Assembly (NCBI RefSeq): GCF_900103345.1
Contig: NZ_LT629702.1
Coordinates: 2,356,001-2,420,000, forward strand
From: Pseudomonas azotoformans
GTDB lineage: Bacteria; Pseudomonadota; Gammaproteobacteria; Pseudomonadales; Pseudomonadaceae
Direction of reading: 5' to 3'
Length of the DNA stretch: 64,000 bases
The notes under the pieces: generated by a model
Databases searched by the model: none
Told to the model about the DNA's origin: nothing
What the model saw: the letters and a program-made list of their open reading frames with translations, nothing else
Made by a program: the position numbers and the translations under genes
In this document: piece after piece, positions 29,619 to 37,016 of the stretch
Numbering within the stretch: the first letter of the stretch is position 1
Layout of the letters: every line of letters begins with the position of its first letter

Positions 29619-31092
29619 GGCGCATGACCTCTTGAGGATTGACGGCGGACGCTTCGAGGACCTTGACGATCGCGCCCTTGTGGAACACGGCGACGCGGTC
29701 GCACATGCCGATGACTTCCGGCAGCTCGGAGGAAATCATGATGATTGCGTAGCCCTGTTCGGTGAGGCTGCGCATCAGCGCGTAGATCTGCGCCTTGACC
29801 CCCACGTCGATGCCTCGGGTGGGTTCGTCGAACACCAGCACGTCGCAGTGGTGGTTGATCCAGCGGGCGATCACCACCTTCTGCTGGTTGCCGCCACTGA
29901 GGTTGAACACCCGGCTTTCGCCGCTGGGCGCCTTGATCGACAGCTGGCGCATCAGGTCTTCGACGCTGGCGCTTTCCCTGGCCTTGTCGATCAGGCCCGA
30001 AGCGTTCTGGTATTTGGGCAGGTTGTTCAGCGAGATGTTTTCACGAATGCTGAAATCGGTGATCAGCCCTTCGCTCTTGCGGCTTTCCGGCAGCAGGCCG
30101 ATGCCGTGGGCGAGCGCCTGGGCCGGGTCATCCAGGGTGATTTTCTCGCCGCGCAGCCACACGTCTTTGCTCACCGACGGCCGCGCGCCCATCATGCCCA
30201 GGGCCAGCTCGGTGCGACCGGAGCCGACCAGACCCGCAAAGCCGAGAATCTCGCCCTTGTGCAACTGGAAGCTGTTGCGGGGCCCGTTGCGCACCAGCTG
30301 GATGTCCTTGACCTCCAGCAACAACGGCCCGCGTGCGCTGCTCGGTTTGGGCGGAAAACTGCATGCCAGGCGGCGCCCGACCATCATCTCGACCAGGCGG
30401 TCGATGTCACTGTCGGCCACCTCGGTGACGCCGACATTGCCGCCGTCGCGCAACACGCTGATGCGGTCGCACACCTGGAAAATCTCCTCCAGGTGATGGG
30501 AGATAAAGATCACCGCCACGCCCTGGCGCTTGAGCTCGCGCATGATCTCGAACAGCAGCTCGGCCTCGCTCGGCGTGAGGGTGGCGGTGGGTTCGTCGAG
30601 CACCAGCAGGCGCGCATCCAGGGCCAGGGCCTTGGCGATTTCGACGAACTGCTGTTCGGCCACGCTCAGGTGCTTGACCGCGCATTGCAGGTCGAGGGTC
30701 ACGCCCAGGCGCTTGAACAGCGCCTCGCTGGCCGCGACCATTTCGCGCTTGCGCAGCAGGCCGAAACGGTTGCTGAGCTCATGGCCGAGGAAGATGTTTT
30801 CCACGGCCGTGAGGTAGGGAATCAGGCTGAATTCCTGGAACACGATGCCGATGCCGGCGGCGATTGCATCGCGGTAGGTCGCAAACTGGCAGGCCTGGCC
30901 ATCGATCAGGATCTGGCCTTCGTCCTGATGCTCGACACCGCCGAGGATCTTCATCAGGGTCGATTTGCCCGCGCCATTTTCGCCGAGCAAGGCATGGATC
31001 TCGCCGCGCTCGACCTGCAGGTTGATGGACTTGAGGGCCTGTACGCCCGGGTACCGCTTACAGATGTTTTCCAGCTTCAGAAGACTGCTCAT
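29584..31092 (-). CDS. Sugar ABC transporter ATP-binding protein (RbsA family)
   Basis: This 502-residue duplicated ATPase has two ABC modules. The first has GENGAGKST and [15 protein letters not shown], the second [12 protein letters not shown] (degenerate Walker A, as usual) and [15 protein letters not shown] place the start at the ATG at 31092 with GAGG upstream; an in-frame extension to 31125 is not needed. It energises uptake of a sugar or polyol with the RbsC-like permease and RbsB-like binding protein. Confidence 0.92.
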   Translation of the reverse strand: MSSLLKLENICKRYPGVQALKSINLQVERGEIHALLGENGAGKSTLMKILGGVEHQDEGQILIDGQACQFATYRDAIAAGIGIVFQEFSLIPYLTAVENIFLGHELSNRFGLLRKREMVAASEALFKRLGVTLDLQCAVKHLSVAEQQFVEIAKALALDARLLVLDEPTATLTPSEAELLFEIMRELKRQGVAVIFISHHLEEIFQVCDRISVLRDGGNVGVTEVADSDIDRLVEMMVGRRLACSFPPKPSSARGPLLLEVKDIQLVRNGPRNSFQLHKGEILGFAGLVGSGRTELALGMMGARPSVSKDVWLRGEKITLDDPAQALAHGIGLLPESRKSEGLITDFSIRENISLNNLPKYQNASGLIDKARESASVEDLMRQLSIKAPSGESRVFNLSGGNQQKVVIARWINHHCDVLVFDEPTRGIDVGVKAQIYALMRSLTEQGYAIIMISSELPEVIGMCDRVAVFHKGAIVKVLEASAVNPQEVMRHATGGSSEYVH

Positions 31093-31155
31093 GCCGCCGA
31101 CCTCGTATTCAGAAGGAGACCGCAAGCCCCACGGATGGCGTGGGGCCTGGGTGAT

Positions 31156-32079
31156 TTACCAGCTGAAATCCTTGGCCTTGGCCTGGTCGATCAGGGTGAT
31201 GTCCACCGGGATGCTGGCCGGCACTTGCGAGCCCCACTTCTTGGCCAGGGCGATGCCCAGGGCAAGGCGGATCTGGTCACGAGGGTATTGCGCCGAGGTG
31301 GCGATGAATTTGCTGCCCGGCTTCTGGATCGCCTTGATCGCTTCCGGCGCGCCGTCGACGCTGACCAGCTTCACGTCCAGGCCACTGGCTTCGATGGCCG
31401 AGAGTGCGCCGAGGGAGCCGTTGTCATTCACGCTGAAAATGCCCTTGAGCGTCGGTTGCGCCTGCAGCATGTTTTCGGTGACGGTCAGCGCCTGGTCACG
31501 TTCCTGCTTGCCGTTCTGGATGCTGACAATCTTGATGTCCGGGTGCTTGGCCACGGCTTCTTTGCAACCGCGCACACGCTCCAGGATCGGTACCACGGCA
31601 ATGCCGTCGAGGATGGCGATATTGCCTTTGTCGCCAATGCTCTTGGCCAGGTGTTCACAGGCCTGGAAGCCGGCGTCGAAGTTTTTCGAACCGACGAAGG
31701 AGTCCAGCGGGCCGTCCGCCTGGGCATCGACCGCAACCACCACTACACCGGCGGCGTGGGCGGACTTGACGGCCGATTGCACGCCGACCGAGTCGGTGGG
31801 GTTGATCAGCAGGATATCGATGCCTTTTTGCAGCATGTCTTCAACGTCGCTGACCTGCTTGGACACGTCATGGCGGGCGTCGGTGATGATCAATTTCGCA
31901 CCGATGGTCGCCCCGGCTTCTTCCAGGGCGTTTTTCATGGTGACGAAATAGGGGTTGTTGATTTCCTGGAAGGACGCGCCGATGCGGATCGGCTTGGCGG
32001 CGTCGGCAAAAGCGGGGGCAGCGGTGCCGAGGGTGATGCTTACAGCCAATAAACACAGGGTTTTCGGGAGCATTTTCAT
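31156..32079 (-). CDS. Sugar-binding periplasmic protein (RbsB family)
   Basis: This 307-residue binding protein starts at the ATG at 32079. A signal peptide (MKMLPKTLCLLAVSITLG, cleavage near AFA-DA, residue 25) precedes a ribose-binding-type two-lobe domain (GASFQEINNPYFVTMKNALE; ILLINPTDSVG). It is the first gene of the polyol transport and catabolic operon. The LacI-type operator lies 37-54 bases upstream of its start. Confidence 0.9.
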   Translation of the reverse strand: MKMLPKTLCLLAVSITLGTAAPAFADAAKPIRIGASFQEINNPYFVTMKNALEEAGATIGAKLIITDARHDVSKQVSDVEDMLQKGIDILLINPTDSVGVQSAVKSAHAAGVVVVAVDAQADGPLDSFVGSKNFDAGFQACEHLAKSIGDKGNIAILDGIAVVPILERVRGCKEAVAKHPDIKIVSIQNGKQERDQALTVTENMLQAQPTLKGIFSVNDNGSLGALSAIEASGLDVKLVSVDGAPEAIKAIQKPGSKFIATSAQYPRDQIRLALGIALAKKWGSQVPASIPVDITLIDQAKAKDFSW

Positions 32080-32115
32080 GGCGTGGTTCTCTGTTTTGTT
32101 TTTATTGTTAGAGCA

Positions 32116-32133
32116 AATGTTATCGTTAACATT
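32116..32133. promoter_or_regulatory. LacI/GalR-type operator upstream of the polyol operon
   Basis: The 18-bp sequence AATGTTATCGTTAACATT is a near-perfect palindrome centred on CG with one mismatched pair. A central CG flanked by TTA/TAA arms is the hallmark of LacI-GalR operators. It lies just upstream of the binding-protein gene, and the linked LacI-family gene at 24256-25260 is the natural candidate regulator. Confidence 0.7.
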
Positions 32134-32205
32134 TTGCGAGAAGCTAACAAGGAAATTCGGGTGACGCAAGGGGCCGCTGGTCGGCTTCGGTCGGAATGTC
32201 ACAAG

Positions 32206-32275
32206 GGGGGGGCTGCTTCGCAGCCCAACGCGGGGCAAGCCCGCTCGCCACAGCAAGCCCCTCCCACACGTGTTC
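32206..32275. repeat. Degenerate REP-like sequence
   Basis: GGGGCTGCTTCGCAGCCC forms a hairpin, and REP-like pieces (GGGGCAAGCCCGCTCGCCAC, GCAAGCCCCTCCCACAC) follow. It sits between the divergent polyol transporter and sterol-desaturase genes. Confidence 0.55.
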
Positions 32276-32355
32276 ATGTGTGCACCACAAAACCTCGCAC
32301 AATCTTGAGTACCAACTAAGCTCAGCCTCCAACAAAAAATACCGAGCTGCCTGCC

Positions 32356-33033
32356 ATGGCCCATCCCACCGAGACCTTTCGCGCCCGTTACCGTGCCCAA
32401 GTCGCGCCCCACTACAACCCCTGGCTCCACGCCAGTTTCGTGTTCGGCTACGGCATCGCGTGCATCAGCCTGGCCTGGTCATCGACGCACCAGATCACCG
32501 CGCTGCAATGGCTGACCGTGCCCGCGACGCTGGTGTTCTTCAACCTGTGTATCTACCTGGTACACCGCCACCTCGGCCACCACAAACACGCCCTGGCCCG
32601 CCTGTTTTATGCGCGCCACACCGGCGATCACCACAGTTTTTTCACCCCCGGCCACATGACCTACGACAGCCCTCGGGACTGGCGCGTCATCCTGTTCCCG
32701 GCCTGGCTGATCGTGCTGCACAGCCTGGCGATCACCCTGCCCGCCTGGTGGCTGCTCCAGCAGTTGAGCCCCAACGTCGCCGGATTGTTCGCCGGGTGCA
32801 TGATCCTCGGGTATTTGCTTTACGAATTGTTTCACGCCTGCGAACACCTGCCCGCCGACCACCCGGTGGCACGCCTGCCGTGGCTGCGCCAGATGCATCA
32901 GTTGCATGCCCTGCATCACCGCCGTGAGCTGATGCAGGGGCGCAATTTCAATATCGTCCTCCCGCTGATGGATTACTTGTTCGGCACCCTGTACTGGGAG
33001 CCGGGCCCCCACGACAACCAGGAATCGTCATGA
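32356..33033 (+). CDS. Sterol desaturase / fatty-acid hydroxylase family protein
   Basis: This 225-residue integral membrane protein carries the histidine clusters expected for the di-iron active site: HRHLGHHKH near residues 73-81, HTGDHH near 91-96, HACEH near 160-164 and HALHHRR near 181-187. Three to four hydrophobic segments separate them. It overlaps the SMP-30-like gene by ATGA, so the two probably act together. The lipid substrate is unknown. Confidence 0.85.
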   Translation: MAHPTETFRARYRAQVAPHYNPWLHASFVFGYGIACISLAWSSTHQITALQWLTVPATLVFFNLCIYLVHRHLGHHKHALARLFYARHTGDHHSFFTPGHMTYDSPRDWRVILFPAWLIVLHSLAITLPAWWLLQQLSPNVAGLFAGCMILGYLLYELFHACEHLPADHPVARLPWLRQMHQLHALHHRRELMQGRNFNIVLPLMDYLFGTLYWEPGPHDNQESS

Positions 33034-34127
33034 GTACCCGTCCCAAAAAACTGCGTCATCTGTTGTTTGTGCTGTTTCTGCTGGTGATCGCCTTCTTGCT
33101 GTTGATGCCCACCAAAGTGCAACCGGTGAACTGGACACCGCCCAAGCCGCCGTCGCTGAAGGACGGCCCCTACGCCGAAAACCAGCGCCTCAAGGGCGTG
33201 CAGAAGATCGGCGCGCAGGACATCGCCGGGCCAGAGGCGTTGCTGCTGGATGCCCAGGGTTATCTGATCAGTGGCTTGCATGACGGGCGCATCATCCGCA
33301 CCGCGCCTGACAGCCGCAGCCTGGAGGTGCTGGCCAACACCGGCGGGCGGCCTCTGGGTATGGCGCTGCACCCGGATGGGCGCTTGATCATTGCCGATGG
33401 CATCAAGGGCTTGCTCGCCCTGGATGCAAACCACCAACTCACCACCCTGAGCACGGGTGCCAATAATGTCCCCTTCGGCTTCACCAATGACGTCACCGTG
33501 GACGCCAGCGGGCGTTATACCTACTTCAGCGATGCATCAAGCCGCTGGGGTTATGGGCAGGACGGCGAAGCGGTGATCGAACATGGCGGCGATGGTCGGC
33601 TGCTGCGCTATGACTTCAGCAACGGCACCACCGAGGTGCTGCTCGACCAGCTGCAATTCGCCAATGGCGTGGCCCTGGGCCCGGATGAAAATTATGTACT
33701 GGTCAATGAGACCGGCGCCTATCGCATCAGCCGGTATTGGCTCAAGGGGGAACGTGCCGGCAGCCATGACCTGTTTATCGACAACCTGCCCGGCCTGCCG
33801 GACAACCTCAGTTTCAACGGCCAGGACCGTTTCTGGGTAGCACTGTATTCACCGCGCAACCCGCTGCTGGACAGTTTCGCCGGCTACCCCATGCTGCGCA
33901 AAGTGATGGTGCGGGCGTTGATGGTGGTGCCCAAGCCGATCGAGCGCAAAGCCTTCGTGCTGGGGTTGGATACGCAAGGCAAGGTGATTGCCAATTTGCA
34001 GGATGGCAGTGCAGGAAATTACTCGCCCATTACTACCGCTCGGGAATACGGCGAGTGGCTGTACCTGGGCTCGCTGAAGAGTACGAGCATGGCGCGACTG
34101 CCGTTGGCACTGGCGTTGGCGCCCTGA
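33030..34127 (+). CDS. SMP-30/strictosidine-synthase-like beta-propeller protein
   Basis: This 365-residue protein has a single N-terminal membrane anchor (residues about 9-26) and a periplasmic six-bladed propeller resembling SMP-30/gluconolactonase and strictosidine synthase-like (APMAP) proteins. Recognisable phrases are GRPLGMALHPDGRLIIADG, TNDVTVDASGRYTYFSDAS and FANGVALGPDENYVLVNET. Members often hydrolyse lactones or esters. It is translationally coupled to the desaturase-like gene. Confidence 0.8.
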   Translation: MSTRPKKLRHLLFVLFLLVIAFLLLMPTKVQPVNWTPPKPPSLKDGPYAENQRLKGVQKIGAQDIAGPEALLLDAQGYLISGLHDGRIIRTAPDSRSLEVLANTGGRPLGMALHPDGRLIIADGIKGLLALDANHQLTTLSTGANNVPFGFTNDVTVDASGRYTYFSDASSRWGYGQDGEAVIEHGGDGRLLRYDFSNGTTEVLLDQLQFANGVALGPDENYVLVNETGAYRISRYWLKGERAGSHDLFIDNLPGLPDNLSFNGQDRFWVALYSPRNPLLDSFAGYPMLRKVMVRALMVVPKPIERKAFVLGLDTQGKVIANLQDGSAGNYSPITTAREYGEWLYLGSLKSTSMARLPLALALAP

Positions 34128-34130
34128 CGC

Positions 34131-34165
34131 AAAAAGGGCATACAGGCGCGCGGCCCGTATGCCCT
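34131..34165 (-). terminator. Rho-independent terminator of the PPC-domain gene
   Basis: On the minus strand a 9-bp perfect stem (AGGGCATAC / GTATGCCCT) with a GC-rich loop is followed by TTTTT. It lies 23 bases after the stop of the minus-strand gene and between convergent genes, so it may also serve the plus-strand operon. Confidence 0.8.
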
Positions 34166-34187
34166 GGTGGTTACCGGTTAAACACGC

Positions 34188-35699
34188 TTAGCTCTTGGTG
34201 CTGCTGAGCAGGGTCTGCTTGCACAGGTGGCCAAAGCTGACGAACTGGACGTTGTCACCGCCGACGCCAATACCCGGATACTCGAGCACTTCCATACGCC
34301 ATACGCCGTAGTTGAAGTCGGTGCGCCAGGTGTTTTTGTAGCCCTGGGCGTAGTCGACAAAGGTGGTCTGGAAGTCACCGAAGCAGGTGCCTACGTTGAT
34401 CGTGCCCCCTGCCAGACCGGCGCTGTTGGTGGCCGCCGAATAGCCTTTGTAGACAATAGCGCCGGTGTCCGGGTTGATGTGCTGGTCGAGGTAGACGATC
34501 GGGTGCAGGCCCACCAACGGTGCGCCGGTGCTGTCCGACAGCCCCATGGTCCAGGTCAGGTCGCGATAGGCCTGGGTGGTCATGTAGCCATACCCCACGT
34601 TGGACGCGGAGGAAGGAATGCGCAACACGTTGCCTTCGCCTTTCACATCTGGGTTGTTCACCCGAGGGTTGGAACCGAAGGACAGGTTGTATTTGCCCGT
34701 CGCGCTCCAAGGCTCATTCGGGTGTTGGTTCGGACGAACACGCACCTTGACCACCCCGCCGACACCCGGGTTCGGGATCGACGTCGACACGACATTCGCG
34801 CCCACGGTGACCCACTGGCTGCCATCGAAACGCTCAAGGATCCACTTGTTGCGCGTGCTGCCACTGGCCGCGTCGGCCGTCAGCGCGATGCCTACGCTCT
34901 GGCCACGGACCGCCGTGAAATCAAAGTAGTCGACGTCGTTGAGGCTGTCGGCGTTGCCTTTGATGTAGTTCAGGGTATCCGGCAGTTGAAACGCCGTGTC
35001 GGGCGTGTCATTGGGCTCATAGGCATCGATATTGGCATCCACCGCCACACCGAACTGGAAGCTGGAACCCTGCACCGCGGCGTTGGCTTCCATGAACCAG
35101 TAGTAGTCACCGGCAGGCACCACACCGCTCAGGCTCTCATCGCCCGTACCTGGATTATTCGAGGTGCCCAGCGGGAGCGGATTGCCTTGGCCATCGTCCT
35201 GGAACAGGGTCAACGACATGTCGGTGCCTGCGGTCTGGCCGACCAGCAACGCGTTGATGCGCGCCTTCTGTGGCAGGTTGAAGTGATAGCACAGCAGGTC
35301 ACCGGTCTGCACGCCATTGAGGGTGTACAACTGGTTCACATCCAGCGTGGTTTCGCAGCCTTGGACCAGTGCCGCCTGCACGGCAGCCGCTGCCTGGGCA
35401 TCGGCTTTCCTGACCTGGGTCACCGGCGCCGGAGCGGCATGATCTTCCACCACCGAATCGGCCTGGGCCTTGGCGGCGAACGCCGGTTTTTTCAATTGAG
35501 CGCCCGCTTTGAGTTGCTGCTTGAGCGTCGCAGGGGCCTTGGTGGCCGGCACTTTACCGGCGGCCTTGAGGCTTTGCTTGATGTCAGTTTGAACGGCTTG
35601 GGCAGCCAGGTGAGGGTATTGCTCGGCCAGGGCAAAGGCCGAAACGAAGCAGGAGGCCGCCATGGCCGCGCCCAGCATAAAGGCTTTTTTCGATTTCAT
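34188..35699 (-). CDS. Secreted protein with PPC (pre-peptidase C-terminal) domain
   Basis: This 503-residue protein has a signal peptide (residues 1-25, cleavage near ALA-EQ), an Ala/Lys/Gln-rich linker to about residue 115, and a first beta-sandwich PPC-like domain (YTLNGVQTGDLLCYHFNLP; GVVPAGDYYWFMEA). A second follows from about 225 (DAYEPNDTPDTAFQLP; VDYFDFTAVRGQSVGIAL). The C-terminal 150 residues are not recognised. PPC domains usually accompany secreted peptidases, but no protease domain is present. It is monocistronic with its own terminator. Confidence 0.75.
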   Translation of the reverse strand: MKSKKAFMLGAAMAASCFVSAFALAEQYPHLAAQAVQTDIKQSLKAAGKVPATKAPATLKQQLKAGAQLKKPAFAAKAQADSVVEDHAAPAPVTQVRKADAQAAAAVQAALVQGCETTLDVNQLYTLNGVQTGDLLCYHFNLPQKARINALLVGQTAGTDMSLTLFQDDGQGNPLPLGTSNNPGTGDESLSGVVPAGDYYWFMEANAAVQGSSFQFGVAVDANIDAYEPNDTPDTAFQLPDTLNYIKGNADSLNDVDYFDFTAVRGQSVGIALTADAASGSTRNKWILERFDGSQWVTVGANVVSTSIPNPGVGGVVKVRVRPNQHPNEPWSATGKYNLSFGSNPRVNNPDVKGEGNVLRIPSSASNVGYGYMTTQAYRDLTWTMGLSDSTGAPLVGLHPIVYLDQHINPDTGAIVYKGYSAATNSAGLAGGTINVGTCFGDFQTTFVDYAQGYKNTWRTDFNYGVWRMEVLEYPGIGVGGDNVQFVSFGHLCKQTLLSSTKS

Positions 35700-35837
35700 T
35701 TTTTATCCATCCATAGTTAAAAAGTGAAGCTCAGGTGACGTCCGGTCACCTGGGATGGAATGTAGGATATGACTGGATGGATGTACAGTATTTTTTTCTG
35801 AAAAAGGCAATATCACCATTGATCGCTATGATCTTGC

Positions 35838-37016
35838 CTAATACCCAGTCATTTCCAGGTAACCCACCCCACCTTCGAACTGCACCGGGCCTTCCCAGTA
35901 CGGGATACTCAGGTTCATCCAGGCATTCGGGTTGACCGCTTGCGCGGTGATATCCAGCTGCTTGCCGGGGACCTTCAGCGACCAGCGAGTGGGGATCTTG
36001 CGCCCTTCAAGGGTCGTGGTTTCCAGGGGCTGAAGCTGGATATCCGCGTTGTGCAGGGTTTGCGTATGGCCCTCGCGATCAATCCAGGTGCCGGTCAGGT
36101 AGGACGCGCCATCGGTTTGCCGTACTCGGAACAACATCAATTGCTCGCCCCGGTCCAGGTGCAGGGAGAACCAGTCCCAGCCGGTCTGGCTGGCGGTCAA
36201 CGGCTGGCTGCTCCATTCACGGTCGAGCCAGGCCGGGCCGCTGACTTGATACACCCTGCCGTCAATGCTGACGCTGCCACGGGCACTGAAAAACGGCTGA
36301 CTGTAGTAGTAAGACGCCTGGCCCTGGTCGGATTTGCGGCTATAGCCGTGGTCGCCCTGCAGCACCAATGGACGGCTGGACGTAAGGTGCAGGTCGTAGG
36401 CGAATTGCGCACCGCTGGCCTTGAGTTGCATGTCCGCCAGAGGGCTATCGGCACCAGGGCGGGTGACGAAACTCCAATCATCGATCCAGGCGTTGAACGG
36501 CACTGCCTGGGCTCCGGCCTGGCCGACGCCGCCGCGTGCGTAACGTTCGGCGGCGTAATGGCGGGTGGCGGACGTGACAGCGGCGTGGCCGAGCCACACG
36601 GTGGAGTCGTGCCAGCCCGCTTGTACCGGCCCGGCCTTGAGCGCGTTGCGAAACAGCGTCCACTGCACGCCGAAGACATTGCCTTGCGCGTCCTTGAGGT
36701 TGGCGGTGACGTACCACCATTCGATACGAAAGCCCGCATGGGGGCCGTGATCCTCGGGGAAGCTGAACACCTTGCCGGGCACCACCCGGGAAAAATCCGC
36801 CGCGTCGCTGCCCAGGCCGGCAAAGCTCTCTACGGGAACAGGCGCTTTGTCACAGGCACTCAGCAACAACAAGGCAACCCCTGTAGGAGCGAGCTTGCTC
36901 GCGAAAAACCTCAACGATAACGCGTGCTGCCTGGTTGCACGCGTCGTCCTGGCGTTCTTCGCGAGCAAGCTCGCTCCTACAGAGAGCACGGCTTGAAACA
37001 GGGTCTTAATCTTCAT
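35838..37016 (-). CDS. AttH/CrtC-like lipocalin-domain lipoprotein with a REP doublet in its signal peptide
   Basis: This 392-residue protein resembles the AttH/hydroxyneurosporene-synthase lipocalin-like family (typical phrases DFSRVVPGKVFSFPEDHGPH, FRIEWWYVTANL, WLDREWSSQ, GWDWFSLHLD). I use the ATG at 37016, preceded by GAGGACG; a TTG two codons earlier is the only longer start. The lipoprotein signal is split: MKIKTLFQAVL, then 34 residues encoded entirely by a 102-bp REP doublet, then GVALLLLSAC with the lipobox Cys. Removing the insert restores an ordinary lipoprotein signal. The FtsX-type permease gene overlaps its start, and the ATPase gene lies beyond. Confidence 0.82.
   Translation of the reverse strand: MKIKTLFQAVLSVGASLLAKNARTTRATRQHALSLRFFASKLAPTGVALLLLSACDKAPVPVESFAGLGSDAADFSRVVPGKVFSFPEDHGPHAGFRIEWWYVTANLKDAQGNVFGVQWTLFRNALKAGPVQAGWHDSTVWLGHAAVTSATRHYAAERYARGGVGQAGAQAVPFNAWIDDWSFVTRPGADSPLADMQLKASGAQFAYDLHLTSSRPLVLQGDHGYSRKSDQGQASYYYSQPFFSARGSVSIDGRVYQVSGPAWLDREWSSQPLTASQTGWDWFSLHLDRGEQLMLFRVRQTDGASYLTGTWIDREGHTQTLHNADIQLQPLETTTLEGRKIPTRWSLKVPGKQLDITAQAVNPNAWMNLSIPYWEGPVQFEGGVGYLEMTGY
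36881..36982. repeat. REP doublet (REPIN) inserted in frame inside a coding sequence
   Basis: This is a 102-bp element with arms GTAGGAGCGAGCTTGCTCGC and its reverse complement, matching the intergenic copy at 5144-5245 in length and arms. It lies wholly within the signal-peptide region of the lipocalin-like gene and adds exactly 34 codons without a stop. Confidence 0.92.

Noticed and set aside
29617..32052. Open frame of 811 codons on the plus strand opposite the RbsA/RbsB-type genes
   Set aside because: Antisense shadow of conserved transporter genes, with no domains of its own.
36881..36982. Interpretation of the 34-residue segment as a real protein domain
   Set aside because: Its DNA is a complete REP doublet matching the intergenic copy at 5144-5245, so it is an inserted element and not an evolved domain.
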